Positions 15,742 through 29,184 of a stretch of DNA of 55,454 nucleotides are shown in pieces. How positions within the stretch are numbered: the stretch's first letter is position 1; every line of letters starts with the position of its first letter. The position numbers were made by a program, and so were the translations under genes. This stretch comes from Rhodococcoides kroppenstedtii (GTDB taxonomy: Bacteria > Actinomycetota > Actinomycetes > Mycobacteriales > Mycobacteriaceae): NCBI RefSeq assembly GCF_900111805.1, contig NZ_FOJN01000021.1, positions 1 through 55,454 on the forward strand, in the 5' to 3' direction. Under the pieces are notes generated by a model, which saw only the letters and a list, made by a program, of their open reading frames with translations, had not been told where the DNA came from and made no database searches.

Positions 15742-18700
15742 TCAGCCGAGATGCTCGTCCAGGACCGGCACGACCACGTCGAGCGCCGGGTCCGTGGTGA
15801 GGTGCGCGTGCGAGCACGGAATCGGATGGTCGCGCACCGTCCCCCGGACGAACGGCTCCCAGGCGGCGGCGCGGCGGCGGGTGTCGCGCTCGTTGACCTC
15901 GTCGTCGGTGGCCGAGAAGAACAGCACGTCCGCCTCGACGGGCGCGGGCCGGTAGCGGTGCGCCAGCGTGCTGCCGTGCACGTATCCGCGATGGAGACGC
16001 TCGACGACGTCGGCGGTCAGCGCCTCGGCACCCTCGCCCGCCGCGCGGGCCAGATCGGCGGCGTCCGCGGGGGTCGGATCCATGCCGTCGGGCAGCGGGG
16101 ATCCCGTGACCTCCTCGATCAGGTCGCGCAACGTGGGCACGCGGTCGAGGTACTCGGCCGTGAGCGTGTAGCTGTCCAGCATCGCCAGGGTCGCCACCCG
16201 CTCGCCGCGCCGCTCGAGTTCGGCGGTCATGGCGTGCGCGATCAGTCCGCCGAGGGACCATCCGAGCAGGTGGTACGGACCCGCGGGCTGCGCCGACTGC
16301 AGCCGGTCGACGTAGTCGCGGGCCAGGTCCTCGATCGACTCGAACTCGGGCCGCTCGCCGTCCAGCGTCGGCGACTGCAGACCCAGGACTGGCCGATCGC
16401 CCCCGAGGCGCCGCGCCAGACCGTGGTAGGTCCAGGCCAGGCCGAACGCGGGGTGCACGCACACCAGCGGCGCGGCGTCGCCGCGGCCCGCCCGCAGCGT
16501 CACCACGGGCGCCAGGAGATCGGTGTCCGCGGCCGAGGGTTCGCCGAGGGCGGCGGCGAGCTCGGCCGGGGTGGACGCCCCGAACAGCACGCTCACCGGC
16601 ACTGCACGGCCGAGCCGCTCCCCCAACTCGTGTGCCGCGCGCACGCCCACCAGGGACGTGCCGCCGAGGGTGAAGAAGTCGTCGTCCCGGCCGACTTGGT
16701 CGACCGCCAGCAGGTCGGCGAACACCGCGCAGACCAGGTTCTCCAGTTCGGTCTCCGGCGCCCGATAGACGGTGTCGGCAAGGGGTGCGGGTGCCGGCAG
16801 GGCCCGGCGGTCCAGCTTTCCGGTGGGCGTCAGCGGAACGCTGTCCAGCAGCGTGACCGACGTCGGCACCATGTACGACGGCAGACGCCGCGTCAGATGG
16901 CGGCGCAGCGCCGTGCCGTCCACCGCCGACCCCGGACGGGCGAGGACGTACGACGCGAGCGTCGTCGGCCCCGCGCCGTCGCCGTCGGCCACGCCGAGCG
17001 TCACGGCGAACTCGACGTCGTCGTGCGCCTCGAGGGCGGCGTCGATCTCACCGAGCTCGACGCGGAATCCGCGCACCTTCACCTGGTGGTCGGATCGACC
17101 CACGTAGGTCAACACGGGGCCGTCGTCGGTGCGGCGCCACCGCACCAGGTCGCCGGTGCGGTACATCCGCTCCCCCGGCTTGCCGTGCGGCGCGGCGACG
17201 AAGCGCGCGGCCGTCAGGCCGCTCCGCCCGAGGTACCCGCGAGCGAGCGCGTCGCCGGTGAGGTGGAGTTCGCCCACCACGCCGTAGGGCACCGGCTCGA
17301 GCTGCCGATCCAGCACGACGGCGGCGACGCCGCGGACGGGTGACCCGATACCGATGGGGGCACCCGCGGTCAGGGCGTCCGACATCACGGTGACGATGGT
17401 CGTCTCGGTGGGACCGTAGGCGTTGTGCAGGCTCCGGCCAGGAGCCCAGCGCGCCACCAGGTCCGGGGAGCAGGCGTCGCCGCCCACGACGAGGTGCGTG
17501 AGCGCGGTGGCCGCGGTCGGATCGGCGGTGGTCAGTGCCGCCGGGGTGACGAAGGCGTGGGTCACCCGCTCCCGGCCGAGGAAGTCCGACAGCTCCCGGC
17601 CACCGACGACGGTCGTCGGAGCGATCACCATCGTGGCGCCGGCACCGAACGCGAACAGCAGATCGAGCACGGCCGCGTCGAAGCTGACCGAGGAGAAGTG
17701 CAGGACGCGGGACGAGCTCGTCACGGCCAGCCGGTCGGTGAGTTCGTCGGCGAAGGCCGACACCCCGGCGTGCGTGACCACGACACCCTTGGGCGTTCCG
17801 GTCGAGCCGGAGGTGTAGATGACGTAGGCGGGATGGGCGAGGTCGGCCCGTGGGAGTGCGCCCGAGGCGAGCGGCCCGGCGGCGAGCGTGTCGTCGTCGA
17901 GCAGCAGCCAGTCCGTCCCGGCCCCGTCCACGGCCAGCGCCGCACGGTGCTCGGCGGTGGTCAGGCCGAGCGCGGGTCCGGCGTCGGTGAGCATGTGCCG
18001 GATGCGGTCCGCCGGGTAGGCCGGGTCGACCGGCAGGAATCCCGCTCCCGCACGGGTGACGGCGAGCACGGCCACCACGGACTTCAGAGAGCGCGGAATG
18101 CCGACCGCGACCAGGGTGTCCGGGCCTACGCCCTGCGCGACGAGCCGCCGAGCCCACCGATCGGTGAGGGCGTCGAGCTCGCGGTAGGTGAGCGCGCGCT
18201 CGAGGTACTCGACGGCGATACCGTCGGGCGAGCGTCGCACGGCGTCGTCGACGAGCGTGGCCAGCGTCCGCGGCGCGTCCGCGCGGGGTGCGCCGCCGAC
18301 GGGAACCAGGGCGGCGCGCTCGTCGGGCGTCAGCAGGTCGATCGCGCCGACCGCCGTGGCGGGCTGCGTGGCGAGGGTGCGGAGCACGGCGCCGAGCCGG
18401 TCGAGCAGCGTCCGCGCGGTGGTCCCGTCGAACAGATCGGTGGCGTAGTCGAGCCCCAGAGTGAGCCCGGCGGGGTCGCCGGCGTCGGTGCGGTGCTCGG
18501 TCACGGTGACCTGTAGGTCGAATTTGGCCACCGCGACGTCGATCTCGGCCACCCGGGCGTCGACGGCGGCGTCGCCCGCGCCCATACGGGCCCGGGTGGG
18601 GACGTCGTCTCGCAGCGTGAGCATCACCTGGAAGATCGGGTGTCGCGCGGCGGACCGGGCGGGCGCGATCGCGTCGACGAGCTGCTCGAAGGGCACGTCG

Positions 18701-21700
18701 GGGCGCGCGAACGCCTCGACGTCGGCCGCCCGCACCGCGCGCAGGGCGTCCTGCAGCGGTGAGCGCGGATCGATCCGCGTGCGGAGCGCGAGGGTGCCGA
18801 CGAACATGCCCACGAGGCGGTCGATCGCCTCGTGCCCACGCCCGGCGACGGCGGTGCCGACGACGGTGTCGAACCGGCCGTCGAGACGCCCCAGGGTCAC
18901 GGCGAGGGCCGTGTGCAGGGCCATGAAGAGGGTCGCCCCCTCCTCGGCGGCCACCTCGTGGAGACGGCGGTGCAGATCGTCGTCCAGTCGGGCGTCGACG
19001 GACCCGCCGCGGTACGACGGCGTGGCGGGGCGAGGCCGGTCCGTGGGGATGCCGAGGGTGTCCGGAGCGCCGGCGAGGGTCTCGGTCCACCACTCCAGCT
19101 GCGTGGCCAGGAGCGACGACGGGTCGCCCGGGGAGCCGAGTCGCGCCCGCGTCCACAGGGTGTGGTCGACGTACTGCACTTCGAGCGGGGGCAACTCCGG
19201 TGCGCGGCCCGCGGACCGGGCGTCGTAGGCACCGGCGAGATCGGCGGCCAGGGGCCCGAGGGACCACCCGTCGGCGGCGATGTGGTGGAGCACGAGCACC
19301 AGCACGTGGGCCGTGGCATCGAGGCGCAGAAGGGTGGCGCGCAGCGGCGGATCGACGGTGACGTCGAACCCCGTACCGGCGGCAGCGAGGGCGGCGGAGC
19401 GCACCTCGTCCTCGGCCACCTCGCGGACGGCGAGCGGGACGTCGACCGCGGGCAGGATCACCTGCTCGGGACCGTCCGCCGCCGCGGGGTAGACCGTCCG
19501 CAGCACCTCGTGCCGCGCCACCACGTCGTCCAGCGCGGTCTGCAGGGCGGTGACGTCCAGCGGCCCGTCGAGGCGCACCACGATCGGCACGTTGTAGAGA
19601 GGTGACGACGGGTCGACCCGGTTGAGGAACCATTGCCGGGTCTGCGCCGGGCTGAGCGGCAGCCGGTCGGGTCGGGCAATGGTGCCCAGCTCAGGGGTGT
19701 CGTCGGCGGTGAGGGTGTCCACGTGCGCGGCCAGGGTGCGCACGCTCGGGTGCTCGAACAGCGCACGGACCGGAACGGTGCGGCCCGTTCGTGTGCCGAT
19801 GCGCGACGCGACCTGCGTGGCCAGCAGCGAGTTGCCGCCGAGGGCGAAGAAGTCGTCCTCGCGGCCGACCGGCCCGCACGTGTCGCCGAGCACGCCCGCC
19901 ACCACGTCGGCGACGATCCGCTCCGTCGGCGTCTCCGGCGGCGCGACGATCCGGTCCCCGCGCGCAGGGGCGGTCGGGGCGGGCAGGGCGCGGACGTCGA
20001 GCTTGCCCACCGGGGTGAGCGGCACCGCCGCCAGCGTGGTGACGGTGGCGGGGACCAGATGAGCCGGGAGCCTGCCGGCGAGGTCGGCGAGGACCGCGTC
20101 CGGATCCACCGTGGCCGCGCCCGCGGGCACGACCCACGAGGCGAGGGCCGGAATGCCGGCCTCGTCGACGTGGACCGCCGTGTACGCGAAGGACACGTCG
20201 TCGCGCGCCGTGAGCGCCGCGTCGATCTCGCCCGGCTCGATGCGGAAGCCGCGCAGCTTGACCTGTGTGTCGGTGCGTCCTGCGTACTCGAGTCGTCCGT
20301 CGGGAGTCCACCTGACCAGGTCGCCCGTGCGGTACATCCGCTCCCCCGCGCCCCGCGGGTCGGCCACGAACCGGCCCGCCGTCAGCGCTGCTCGGCGCAG
20401 GTAGCCGCGCGCGAGCCCGGGCCCGGCCAGGTACAGCTCACCCGTCGTGCCGTCCGGAACCGGGTGCAGACGGGCGTCGAGGACCGCTGCCCGCGCCCCC
20501 GGGATGGATGTGCCCACGGTGACCGGGCCGTCCACCTCGAGGACGTCCGTCGTCGCGACGACCGTCGTCTCGGTCGGTCCGTAGCCGTTGACCATCAGGC
20601 GACCGGGCGCCCAGCGTCGGACCAGGTCCGGGCCGACGGCTTCGCCGCCGACGACGATCGTCCGCAGGTCGGGCAGACCGTCGCCGTCGGCCGGGTCGAC
20701 CGTCGCCAATGCGGCCGGGGTGACGAACGCGTGGCTCACGCGCTCGCGACGCATCAGGTCGGCCAGCTCGCGCCCGCCGAAGACGTCGGGCGGCGCGATC
20801 ACCAGCGTGGCGGCGGATCCGACGGCCATGAGCAGTTCCAACACCGACGCGTCGAAGCTCGGTGAGGCGACGTGCAGCACCCGGGCGTCGGCGTCGACGG
20901 CGAACCGTGCGCGCTCGGCATCGGCGAACGCCGACAGTCCGGAGTGGGTGACCGAGACACCCTTGGGTACGCCCGTCGACCCGGACGTGTAGATCACGTA
21001 CGCCACGTGGTCGGGCCGCAGCGGGATGCGGCGCTCGGCGTCGGTGACGGGATGGTCGAGAGTGCCGGTCGGGTCGTGCTCCACGTCCAGCCACTGCACG
21101 TCGGCGAGGTCGTCGTCCGGTCGGTACTCGGCCGTGGTGAGCCCCAGCCGGGCACCACTGTCGGTGAGCATGTGGCGGACGCGGTCCGCGGGATAGCGCG
21201 GGTCCACCGGAACCCAGGCGGCACCCGTCTTCGCCACCGCGAGAACGGCGGTGATCGCCGCGAGCGAGCGCGGCAGCGCGACGGCGACGACGTCCTCGGG
21301 ACCGGCGCCGCACGCGAGCAGACGCCGGGCCAGGCGGGAGGATCGGCGATCGAGCTCGTCGTGGGTCACCTGCTCGCCGGCGGTGCCGACGGCGGCGAGC
21401 CGATCGCCGGCGCGGCGTACCGCGGACGCCCAGAGATCCGGCAGAAGCACCGGTGGGTCGACCGGCTCGGGGACGCGCGCGTCGAGCCGGTCGCGTTCGT
21501 CGGAGGTGAGGAGGGGCGCATCGCCCAGCGCACGCTCGGGGTGGGCCGCGGCGGCCGCGGCGACCGCGAGGAATCGCTCGCCGAGGCGGTCGACGGTCGA
21601 CTCGTCGTACAGATCCCGGCTGTAGGTGATGCGGACGGCCCATCCGTCGGGGCCGCCGGTGACGGCGACGTCGAGGTCGAACTTGCTGCGGTCGATCTCG

Positions 21701-24700
21701 ATCGGGGCCGCCGACCAGGTGAGGTCCCCCGCCCGGACGGTGGTGGCGACGCTCTCGTCGACGGTGAGCACCACCTGGACCAGCGGATGCCGACCGGCGA
21801 CGCGCGGCGGCGACACGGCGTCGACCACGCGCTCGAACGGCAGCTCGGTGTGGCCGAGGGCGTCGAGGTCGACCGTCCGGACGCGGTTCAGGACCTGCGC
21901 GAAGCTGTCGCCCGGCTCGATCGCGGTGCGCAGCACCACGGTGCCGACGAACATGCCGACCAGGTCGTGCAGCGCGGCGTCGTGGCGCCCGGCCACCGGG
22001 GTGCCGATCACGACGTCCGTGGTGTCGGCCAGCCGGCCCAGCACGGAGGCGAGGACGGCGTGCACGGCCATGAAGCGGGTGCCGCCGTGGCGCGCGGCGA
22101 CCGCGGTGAGCGCGGACATCGTGGCCTCGGGGACGAGGAACCCGCGGGACCCGGCGCGGTGGCCGGGCAGAGCCGGGCGGGGCCGGTCGCCCGGCACGGT
22201 GCACTCGTCGGGCAGGCCCGCGAGCGTCGAGGTCCAGTAGGCCAGGTCCGCGGCCGCGCGGGACGTCGGATCGGCCTCGTCGCCCAACATCCGGCGCTGC
22301 CACAGCGTGAAGTCGGCGTACTGCACGGGCAGCGGCGGCAGGTCGGGTTCCCGCTCGGCCACGCGGGCCGTGTAGGCCGTGACGAGGTCGCGGGTGAGCG
22401 GCCGCATCGACCACCCGTCCGCCGCGATGTGGTGGATCGCGACCCCGAGGACGTGGCGCGTGTCGGACACGCGCAGCAGCACCGCGCGCACCGGGGCCGT
22501 CGTGGTGAGGTCGGTACCGCGATGAGCCAGCGCTCGCAGGGCCTCGCCCACGCCGTCCGCGTCGGTGGTCTCTCCGATGTCACGGACGTCCAGACGGTCG
22601 CGTACCCGGTCGACGGGCAGGACCACCTGGTGCGGGCCGTCGTCGGTCTCGGGGAACACGGTGCGCAGGGCCTCGTGCCGCTCGAGCACGTCGAGGACCG
22701 CGCGGCGCAGAGCATCGCGGTCCACCGGCCCGTCGATCGTGACCGACAGTGCGATCGTGTACGCGTCGGCCGTCGGATCCAGCCGGTTCAGGAACCACAG
22801 CCGCTGCTGCGGCAGGGACAGCGGAATCCGTGCCGGACGTTCCCCCGCGACCAGCGGCACCCGGGCGGGGCCGGCGTCGGTGTCGAGCCGCGCCGCCAGC
22901 GCGGCGACGGTCGGCTGCTCGAAGATCGTGCGGACGGCGACGTCCCGGCCCAGTGCATCGGACAGGGCCGCCGCGACCCGGGTCGCGGTGAGGGAGTTGC
23001 CCCCGGAGTCGAAGAAATGGTCGCGGCGTCCGACCCGCTCCAGGCCGACGGCCCCGGCGAAGGCCGTCGCGACGATCCGTTCGGTCTCGGTGGCCGGTTC
23101 CTCGTGCGGGACGTCGCTCTGCGGGGGCGCGGGCACGGGCAGGGCGCGGCGGTCGAGCTTGCCCGCCGGCGTGAGCGGCAGCGCATCCAGCCAGACGATC
23201 CCGGCGGGCACCATGTAGTCCGGCAGCGCGCCGCGGGCGGCCTCCAGGAGACGATCGGTCAGCGCGTCCCGGTCCTCGGCGTCGGTCACCCCGTACGTGA
23301 TCAGGCGGGCGATGTCGCGGCGATCGGCGTCGACCAGCAGGGTGACCGACCACGTCACGGCCGGCTCGGTCTGCAGGACGGCGTCGATCTCCGCGAGTTC
23401 GACGCGGTGGCCGCGCACCTTGACCTGGTGGTCCGCACGGCCGAGGAAGTGGATGGCCCGGGTGTCCGGGGCGGCGGTGATGCCGACGTTCGTGCGGAGC
23501 GCGACGACGTCGCCGGTGCGGTACATCCGGGACCCGGGCGGACCGTCGGGGTCGGCGACGAAGCGTTCCGCGGTCAGGCCCGGGCGTCCCTGGTAGCCGC
23601 GGGCGAGGCTCGGTCCCGACAGGTACAGCTCGCCCCGGACGCCCGGCGCCACGGGACGGAGCCGACGGTCGAGCACGCGCGTGGCGACGCCCGCACGGGT
23701 GCGGCCGATGGTGACGGGCAATCCCGGGGTCATCGGCGCGGTGCGGGTGACGACGACGGTCGCCTCGGTGGGACCGTAGACGTTGAGCATGGTGCGGCCG
23801 GGGGCCCACCGCTCGACCAGCGCCGGAGTGCAGACGTCGCCGCCGACGGCGACGAACCGCAGGTCCGGCGCTCCGGCGGGATCGACGGTCTCGAGTGCGG
23901 CGGGCGTGACCACGGCGTGGGTGACCCGGCGGTCGCGCAGCAGCGTCGCGAGGTCACGGCCGCCGTAGACGTCGGTGGGAGCCGGGACCACCGCGCCGCC
24001 CACCGCGAACGCCATCAGCAGTTCCATCAACGAGACGTCGAAGGACGGGGACGCGAAGTGCAGGGCGCGGGTGGTCTCGTCCACCCCCGCCGCGGCGGCG
24101 GTGTCGGCGGCGAGGTCCGCGATGCCGCGGTGGGACACCACGACGGCCTTCGGACGGCCGGTCGAGCCCGACGTGAAGATCAGGTACGCGGCCTGATCGG
24201 GATGCGGGGCCGGCACGGCCACGGGGGCCGTCGCGAGCACGTGGTCGGTGCGCGGGTCGAGCCAGCGGACCGTGTCCGGGAGCATCGCGCGCTCGTCGCC
24301 GGCCAGCCCGACGACGGCGCCGGTATCGGCGACCATCGTGGCGAGCCGGTCCACCGGGTACTTCGGGTCGAGCGGGGTGTAGGCGCCCCCGGACTTGGCG
24401 ACGGCCCACAGGGCGATCAGCGACGCCGCCGAGCGGCCGACGCAGACGGGCACCCGGACCTCGGGTCCGACCCCGAGGTCGACGAGCGCCGCGGCGAGCA
24501 GATCCGATCGACGATCGAGCTCGGCGTAGGTGAGGGTGTGATGGGCCTCGATCACCGCGTCCCGGTCGGGGAATCGTGCGGCCGTCGCGCGGAGCAGTTC
24601 CGGCAGCGTGGTCGGCGCGCCGCCGGGCGGGCCGACGAGGACGACGTCCGCTTCGGGCGCGACGTCGGTGGGCAGACGCAGGTCGACGTCGCCGACGCGG

Positions 24701-27700
24701 ACGCTCGGATCGGCCGTGACCTGTCGGAGGACCGCGAGGAAACGCTGGGCGAGGTCCGCCGCCGTGGTGTCGTCGAACAGAGCCGTCGCGTAGCCGAGGT
24801 GAGCCTGGAACCCGCCGCCCGGGCGGTCCACCACCTCGACGGTCAGGTCGAACTTGGCAGTGCCGGTGTCGATCTCGCCGGCGGCGACGGTCAGGCCGGG
24901 CAGCTGCACCGTCGCGGGCGCGAGATTGTCGAAGGAGAGCATGACCTGGAACAGCGGGTGGTGCGCCGACGTCCGGTCGGCCGCGACGGCGTCGACCACC
25001 GCGTCGAAGGGCACGTCCGCGTGGGCGAAGGCCTCGAGGTCGTCGTCGCGCACCGCGTGCAGGAGGTCGACGAAGGATCGGTCGACGCGCGGTGAGGCGC
25101 GCAGGACGAGGGTGTTGACGAACATGCCGACGACACCGTCGAGCGCCCGGTCGCCGCGCCCGGCCACGGGGGTACCGACGGCGACGTCGTCGGTGTCCGC
25201 GAGCCGGCCGAGCAGTGCCGCGAGCGCGGCGTGGACCACCATGAAGGTGCTGGCCGAGTGGGCGGTGGCGAGGGCGGTGATCGCCGCGCGCAGGTCGGCG
25301 TCGAGCTCGAAGTCGTGGACCGCACCCGCCACGGCGGGGGCGGCCTGACGCGGACGGTCCGTGGGCAGGTCGAGCACCTCGGGCAGGCCGGCGAGCCGGT
25401 CGGTCCAGAACGCCGTCTGGGCGGCGAGGACGCTGCCCGGATCCGCGGGGTCACCGAGCACGGCGCGCTGCCACAGCACGGCATCGGCGTACTGGACCGG
25501 CAGCGGCGCGAAGGCGGGTGCCTGCCCCGCGGCACGCGCCGCGTAGGCGCGGGCGACGTCGGACGCCAGCGGGCCGAACGACCAGCCGTCCGCGGCGATG
25601 TGATGCAGGACCACCACGAGCACGTGGCGGTCGGGGCCGAGCCGGAACAGACGCACGCGGATCGGGTGCTCGCGGCGGACGTCGAAGCCGCGCCCGACGA
25701 CCTCGGCGACGGCGCGGTCGCGCTCGGACTCGGCGACGTCGACGGGCTCGAGATCCGGTGTGCCCGGGTCCTCGACCAGCTGGTGTGGCCCGGTCGGACC
25801 GTCGGGGAAGACGGTGCGCAGACTCTCGTGGCGGCCGACCACGTCCGTCAGCGCCTGCCGCAACGCGGGCAGGTCGAGCGTTCCGGTGAGCTCGAGGGCG
25901 AGCGGCATGTTGTAGACGGCCGACTCGGGATCCAGGCGGTTGAGGAACCACAGCCGCTGCTGCGCCGGCGAGAGCGGCACGACGTCCGGTCGAGCCACGG
26001 GTACCAACGGCGGTCGGTGAGCCGGGGCGTCCACCGCGGACAGTCGTTCGGCGAGTCGGGCGACCGTCGGTGCGGTGAACAGGTCGTCGAGACCCACGTG
26101 GCGGCCGAGATCGTCCGCGAGTCGCGCGACCACGCGCGTGGCGGAGAGCGAGTTGCCGCCGAGATCGAAGAAACTGGTGTGAACGCCGGGAGCCGGAATG
26201 TCCAGGACGTCGGCCAGGACGGTCGCGATGCGGCGTTCGAGCTCGGTGCGCGGGGCGACGTCGTCGCCCGGTGACGGCGCCGTCGGCTCCGGCAGGGCGC
26301 GTCGGTCGACCTTGCCGCTGCTGTTCAGCGGCAGGGCGTCCAGCACGGTCACGACGTCGGGAACCATGTACGCCGGCACGCGCGCCGCAGCGGTGGCCCG
26401 GACGTCGTCGGGCGCGATCGACGCGGGGGTCGGCCCGGCGACGTACCCGACCAGTCGGGTGCCGCCGCGGTGATCCGGGCGCGCCACGGCGACGGCGTGG
26501 TCGACGCCCGGGTGGGCGAGCAACGCGGCCTCGACGTCGCCGAGTTCGATGCGCAGGCCGCGCACCTTGACCTGGAAGTCGGTGCGGCCGAGGTAGTCCA
26601 GATCGCCGTCGGCGCGCCACCGGGCGAGGTCGCCGGTGCGGTAGAGCCGACTCCCGTCACCGGCGATCGGGTCCGCGACGAACCGGTCGGCGGTGAGGTC
26701 GGGTCGCCCGAGGTAGCCGCGGGCCAGTTGCACGCCGGCGAGGTAGAGCTCCCCCGCCACGCCGACCGGCACCGGGCGCAACCGCGCGTCGAGCACGTGC
26801 ACCCGCGTGTTCCACACGGGGCGCCCGATGGGCACGGACCCGGTGTCGCCCGGCCGGAAGCGGCGATAGGTCACGTCCACGGCCGCTTCGGTGGGGCCGT
26901 ACAGGTTGTGCAGCGGCACCGCCGTGGCGTCGGTGAAGGCGGCGGCCGTGTCGGCGGGAAGAGCCTCGCCGCTGCTGAACACGCGCCGCAGACGGGTGGG
27001 AATCACGCGGGAGTCGCGCAGTTCGGCGACGAAGGCGGCCAGCATCGACGGGACGAAGTGCACGGTGGTCACCCCGGCGTCGATCATCGCGGCGAGCAAC
27101 CGGCGCGGTTCGCGGTGCACACCGGGGTCGGCGACCACCAGCCGGGCGCCGACGCGCAGCGGCCAGAAGAACTCCCACACGGACACGTCGAACGTCGACG
27201 GGGTCTTCTGCAGAACCACGTCGTCGTCGGTCAGCGGGTACTCGTGCTGCATCCACTCGAGCCGGTTGGTGATCGCCCGGTGCGTGACGGCGACGCCCTT
27301 CGGTCGACCGGTGGAGCCGGAGGTGAACAGGACGTAGGCGAGGTCGTCGGGACGGACCGGCGCGGGTGCGGCCGAGGCGTCCGCGTCGGCCCCCGCCGCG
27401 GCGACGTCGGACACCGCCGCGGCGACGTCGGACACCGCCGCGGCGACGTCGTCGGCGGTCAGGACGCAGCGCGGACGCGCGGTGTCGAGGACGGCGGCGA
27501 TGCGCTCGTCGGGCTGCTCGGGATCGAGCGGGAGATACGCGGCGCCCGCGTGCAGGATGCCGTACATCCCGAGCACCAGCTCGAGCGACCGCGGCATCGA
27601 CAACGCGACGACGTCGCCCGGCGCGACGCCGCGTCGTCGCAGTGCGGTGCCCACTCGGCCGGCTCGGTCCGCGGTCTCGGCGTAGGTGAGGGTGGTCGCG

Positions 27701-29184
27701 CCGAAGGTCAGGGCGGGTGCGTCCGGCGTCGCCGCGACCCGACGGGCGAAAGCACTCCACAGGGTGTCGGGCTCGACGGGCGCGGCGGTGTCGTTGAAGG
27801 TCCGGACGACCGTGTCGAGTTCGTCCGGTAGGAAGACCGGAGCGTCGGTGACGGGGGCCGCCGCGGGCCGATCGAGCAGCGCGCCGAGAAACGCCAGGAA
27901 CCGGCGGTGATGGGCACCGAGGTCGGCGTCGTCGTACAGGGTGGGGTTCGCTTCGAGGTCGATGTTCAACCCGGCCCCGGGGGTGCTGCTGTTGTAGATC
28001 GTGAACGCGAGGTCCTCGACCGGTCCACTGGACAGATTGTGGAGGCGGCCGGTCAGGTCGCCGAGCCGCACGCTCCAGTCGAACAGCATGATGTTGACCA
28101 TCGGGCCGAAGAAGCCGCGCTGGTCGGTGCTGCTGCCGTGGTCGCGGCGGATGTCCTCGTGCCGGTACTTCTGATGTCGGAGCGCGCCGGTGATTTCGAG
28201 GGTCACCGCGGCGATCAGGTCGTCGAGGGTGGTGTGGTCCTCGATCCGCAGGCGCAACGGAACCACGTTGGAGAACATGCCGCCGGAGCGGCGCAGCGCG
28301 GCGGTGGTGCGGACCGACACCGGCAGACTCAGGACCACCTCGGTCGATCCCGTGACGCGGTGCAGGTAGGCGGCGATGGCGGCGACGAGCACGGCGGCCT
28401 CGGTGCCGTCCACGCGGGCGGCGACCGCGGCGATGGCGTCGGTGACCGAGGTCGGTGCGGTGCCGTCCACCCGGCGCCGGGTGGCGGCCGCCGGAGCCGA
28501 GCGGGGCACCAGCGAGAAGCGTTCCGGGAGCCCCGCCGTCTTGGCGGCCCAGTACTCGCGGTCGGTCGCGAAGCGGGGCGACCGGCGGTAGGTCTCCTCG
28601 GCCCGGTACAGCTCGGCGAGGTCGTGGGCGCGCTGCGGCGGCGCGTCGACGCCCGTCGTCCGCGCGGTGTAGAGCTGGGCGACGCGGCGCAGCGCGGTCA
28701 CGGCGCCGAAGCCGTCACCGGCGAGGTGGTGCATCCGGGTGTACCAGAACCACCGTTCGTCCTCGACGCGCAGCAGCACGTTGACCGTCAGCGGGTCGCG
28801 TTCGACGTCCACGGGCGCGTGCATCTCGTCGCGCATCCAGCGGTGCGCGGCCGCCTCGGGGTCGGCCTCCGCCCGGAGATCGAGCCGTCGGGTGTGGACG
28901 GAGCGGGTGTCCACCACCTGGTGCGGCCGTCCGTCGACATCGAGGATGCGGACGCAGCCGGACTGCAGTTCCGCGCCGACCTGTCCGGCCACCTCGCCGA
29001 GCAGGTCGACGTCGAGCGGGCCCGCCACGTCGACGTACTGCGCGACGGTCAACGGGACCTCGGGGGCGAGCTTCTGGGCGAACCACAAGCCGGTCTGGGC
29101 CGGGCTCAGCGGGAAGGCGGCGGTGTCGGCCGGGCGGTGGTCCGGCGTGCCGCCGGTGGGCTCGACCGTCGTGGACGACGTCAT
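15742..29184 (-). CDS. Four-module non-ribosomal peptide synthetase (C-A-T x4, TE)
   Basis: This 4480-residue assembly line has four C-A-T modules and a thioesterase. Module 1: C about 20-445 (HHLAGDG at 152), A 465-960, T with Ser1012. Module 2: C 1060-1490 (HHIAADG), A 1520-2010, T Ser2064. Module 3: C 2115-2540, A 2570-3070, T Ser3119. Module 4: C 3165-3590, A 3625-4125, T Ser4177. TE 4225-4480 (GWSLGG, Ser4310; His4459). There are no epimerisation or methylation domains. The by-eye A1 pocket code DVWHFSLVDK equals that of EntF and predicts serine; the codes for A2-A4 (about DVMVAGVVVK, DALFVGGVVK, DALFVGAIVK) are unassigned. An N-terminal C domain implies an acyl or aryl starter delivered in trans. 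The start has GGAG 9 bases upstream; a 15-residue longer form is possible. The product is unknown. Confidence 0.93.
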   Translation of the reverse strand: MTSSTTVEPTGGTPDHRPADTAAFPLSPAQTGLWFAQKLAPEVPLTVAQYVDVAGPLDVDLLGEVAGQVGAELQSGCVRILDVDGRPHQVVDTRSVHTRRLDLRAEADPEAAAHRWMRDEMHAPVDVERDPLTVNVLLRVEDERWFWYTRMHHLAGDGFGAVTALRRVAQLYTARTTGVDAPPQRAHDLAELYRAEETYRRSPRFATDREYWAAKTAGLPERFSLVPRSAPAAATRRRVDGTAPTSVTDAIAAVAARVDGTEAAVLVAAIAAYLHRVTGSTEVVLSLPVSVRTTAALRRSGGMFSNVVPLRLRIEDHTTLDDLIAAVTLEITGALRHQKYRHEDIRRDHGSSTDQRGFFGPMVNIMLFDWSVRLGDLTGRLHNLSSGPVEDLAFTIYNSSTPGAGLNIDLEANPTLYDDADLGAHHRRFLAFLGALLDRPAAAPVTDAPVFLPDELDTVVRTFNDTAAPVEPDTLWSAFARRVAATPDAPALTFGATTLTYAETADRAGRVGTALRRRGVAPGDVVALSMPRSLELVLGMYGILHAGAAYLPLDPEQPDERIAAVLDTARPRCVLTADDVAAAVSDVAAAVSDVAAAGADADASAAPAPVRPDDLAYVLFTSGSTGRPKGVAVTHRAITNRLEWMQHEYPLTDDDVVLQKTPSTFDVSVWEFFWPLRVGARLVVADPGVHREPRRLLAAMIDAGVTTVHFVPSMLAAFVAELRDSRVIPTRLRRVFSSGEALPADTAAAFTDATAVPLHNLYGPTEAAVDVTYRRFRPGDTGSVPIGRPVWNTRVHVLDARLRPVPVGVAGELYLAGVQLARGYLGRPDLTADRFVADPIAGDGSRLYRTGDLARWRADGDLDYLGRTDFQVKVRGLRIELGDVEAALLAHPGVDHAVAVARPDHRGGTRLVGYVAGPTPASIAPDDVRATAAARVPAYMVPDVVTVLDALPLNSSGKVDRRALPEPTAPSPGDDVAPRTELERRIATVLADVLDIPAPGVHTSFFDLGGNSLSATRVVARLADDLGRHVGLDDLFTAPTVARLAERLSAVDAPAHRPPLVPVARPDVVPLSPAQQRLWFLNRLDPESAVYNMPLALELTGTLDLPALRQALTDVVGRHESLRTVFPDGPTGPHQLVEDPGTPDLEPVDVAESERDRAVAEVVGRGFDVRREHPIRVRLFRLGPDRHVLVVVLHHIAADGWSFGPLASDVARAYAARAAGQAPAFAPLPVQYADAVLWQRAVLGDPADPGSVLAAQTAFWTDRLAGLPEVLDLPTDRPRQAAPAVAGAVHDFELDADLRAAITALATAHSASTFMVVHAALAALLGRLADTDDVAVGTPVAGRGDRALDGVVGMFVNTLVLRASPRVDRSFVDLLHAVRDDDLEAFAHADVPFDAVVDAVAADRTSAHHPLFQVMLSFDNLAPATVQLPGLTVAAGEIDTGTAKFDLTVEVVDRPGGGFQAHLGYATALFDDTTAADLAQRFLAVLRQVTADPSVRVGDVDLRLPTDVAPEADVVLVGPPGGAPTTLPELLRATAARFPDRDAVIEAHHTLTYAELDRRSDLLAAALVDLGVGPEVRVPVCVGRSAASLIALWAVAKSGGAYTPLDPKYPVDRLATMVADTGAVVGLAGDERAMLPDTVRWLDPRTDHVLATAPVAVPAPHPDQAAYLIFTSGSTGRPKAVVVSHRGIADLAADTAAAAGVDETTRALHFASPSFDVSLMELLMAFAVGGAVVPAPTDVYGGRDLATLLRDRRVTHAVVTPAALETVDPAGAPDLRFVAVGGDVCTPALVERWAPGRTMLNVYGPTEATVVVTRTAPMTPGLPVTIGRTRAGVATRVLDRRLRPVAPGVRGELYLSGPSLARGYQGRPGLTAERFVADPDGPPGSRMYRTGDVVALRTNVGITAAPDTRAIHFLGRADHQVKVRGHRVELAEIDAVLQTEPAVTWSVTLLVDADRRDIARLITYGVTDAEDRDALTDRLLEAARGALPDYMVPAGIVWLDALPLTPAGKLDRRALPVPAPPQSDVPHEEPATETERIVATAFAGAVGLERVGRRDHFFDSGGNSLTATRVAAALSDALGRDVAVRTIFEQPTVAALAARLDTDAGPARVPLVAGERPARIPLSLPQQRLWFLNRLDPTADAYTIALSVTIDGPVDRDALRRAVLDVLERHEALRTVFPETDDGPHQVVLPVDRVRDRLDVRDIGETTDADGVGEALRALAHRGTDLTTTAPVRAVLLRVSDTRHVLGVAIHHIAADGWSMRPLTRDLVTAYTARVAEREPDLPPLPVQYADFTLWQRRMLGDEADPTSRAAADLAYWTSTLAGLPDECTVPGDRPRPALPGHRAGSRGFLVPEATMSALTAVAARHGGTRFMAVHAVLASVLGRLADTTDVVIGTPVAGRHDAALHDLVGMFVGTVVLRTAIEPGDSFAQVLNRVRTVDLDALGHTELPFERVVDAVSPPRVAGRHPLVQVVLTVDESVATTVRAGDLTWSAAPIEIDRSKFDLDVAVTGGPDGWAVRITYSRDLYDESTVDRLGERFLAVAAAAAAHPERALGDAPLLTSDERDRLDARVPEPVDPPVLLPDLWASAVRRAGDRLAAVGTAGEQVTHDELDRRSSRLARRLLACGAGPEDVVAVALPRSLAAITAVLAVAKTGAAWVPVDPRYPADRVRHMLTDSGARLGLTTAEYRPDDDLADVQWLDVEHDPTGTLDHPVTDAERRIPLRPDHVAYVIYTSGSTGVPKGVSVTHSGLSAFADAERARFAVDADARVLHVASPSFDASVLELLMAVGSAATLVIAPPDVFGGRELADLMRRERVSHAFVTPAALATVDPADGDGLPDLRTIVVGGEAVGPDLVRRWAPGRLMVNGYGPTETTVVATTDVLEVDGPVTVGTSIPGARAAVLDARLHPVPDGTTGELYLAGPGLARGYLRRAALTAGRFVADPRGAGERMYRTGDLVRWTPDGRLEYAGRTDTQVKLRGFRIEPGEIDAALTARDDVSFAYTAVHVDEAGIPALASWVVPAGAATVDPDAVLADLAGRLPAHLVPATVTTLAAVPLTPVGKLDVRALPAPTAPARGDRIVAPPETPTERIVADVVAGVLGDTCGPVGREDDFFALGGNSLLATQVASRIGTRTGRTVPVRALFEHPSVRTLAAHVDTLTADDTPELGTIARPDRLPLSPAQTRQWFLNRVDPSSPLYNVPIVVRLDGPLDVTALQTALDDVVARHEVLRTVYPAAADGPEQVILPAVDVPLAVREVAEDEVRSAALAAAGTGFDVTVDPPLRATLLRLDATAHVLVLVLHHIAADGWSLGPLAADLAGAYDARSAGRAPELPPLEVQYVDHTLWTRARLGSPGDPSSLLATQLEWWTETLAGAPDTLGIPTDRPRPATPSYRGGSVDARLDDDLHRRLHEVAAEEGATLFMALHTALAVTLGRLDGRFDTVVGTAVAGRGHEAIDRLVGMFVGTLALRTRIDPRSPLQDALRAVRAADVEAFARPDVPFEQLVDAIAPARSAARHPIFQVMLTLRDDVPTRARMGAGDAAVDARVAEIDVAVAKFDLQVTVTEHRTDAGDPAGLTLGLDYATDLFDGTTARTLLDRLGAVLRTLATQPATAVGAIDLLTPDERAALVPVGGAPRADAPRTLATLVDDAVRRSPDGIAVEYLERALTYRELDALTDRWARRLVAQGVGPDTLVAVGIPRSLKSVVAVLAVTRAGAGFLPVDPAYPADRIRHMLTDAGPALGLTTAEHRAALAVDGAGTDWLLLDDDTLAAGPLASGALPRADLAHPAYVIYTSGSTGTPKGVVVTHAGVSAFADELTDRLAVTSSSRVLHFSSVSFDAAVLDLLFAFGAGATMVIAPTTVVGGRELSDFLGRERVTHAFVTPAALTTADPTAATALTHLVVGGDACSPDLVARWAPGRSLHNAYGPTETTIVTVMSDALTAGAPIGIGSPVRGVAAVVLDRQLEPVPYGVVGELHLTGDALARGYLGRSGLTAARFVAAPHGKPGERMYRTGDLVRWRRTDDGPVLTYVGRSDHQVKVRGFRVELGEIDAALEAHDDVEFAVTLGVADGDGAGPTTLASYVLARPGSAVDGTALRRHLTRRLPSYMVPTSVTLLDSVPLTPTGKLDRRALPAPAPLADTVYRAPETELENLVCAVFADLLAVDQVGRDDDFFTLGGTSLVGVRAAHELGERLGRAVPVSVLFGASTPAELAAALGEPSAADTDLLAPVVTLRAGRGDAAPLVCVHPAFGLAWTYHGLARRLGGDRPVLGLQSPTLDGERPEFESIEDLARDYVDRLQSAQPAGPYHLLGWSLGGLIAHAMTAELERRGERVATLAMLDSYTLTAEYLDRVPTLRDLIEEVTGSPLPDGMDPTPADAADLARAAGEGAEALTADVVERLHRGYVHGSTLAHRYRPAPVEADVLFFSATDDEVNERDTRRRAAAWEPFVRGTVRDHPIPCSHAHLTTDPALDVVVPVLDEHLG
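27393..27455. repeat. 21-bp tandem repeat inside the NRPS gene
   Basis: Two identical 21-bp units (27393-27413, 27414-27434) and a third partial copy (first 17 bases match) occur in a row. They encode repeats of VSDVAAA in the Ala-rich loop just before the FTSGSTG core of adenylation domain 1. The repeat is in frame, so copy-number change would only lengthen or shorten the loop. Confidence 0.85.

Noticed and set aside
20872..25095. 1407-codon plus-strand frame inside the NRPS region
   Set aside because: It is a high-GC mirror of the NRPS coding strand, rich in Arg, Gly and Val-Asp repeats, with no domain and no start context.
15742..29184. Epimerisation or methyltransferase domains in the NRPS
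   Set aside because: Each A domain passes directly to one T domain and then to an HHxxxDG-containing C domain or the TE; no extra domain fits in the spacing.
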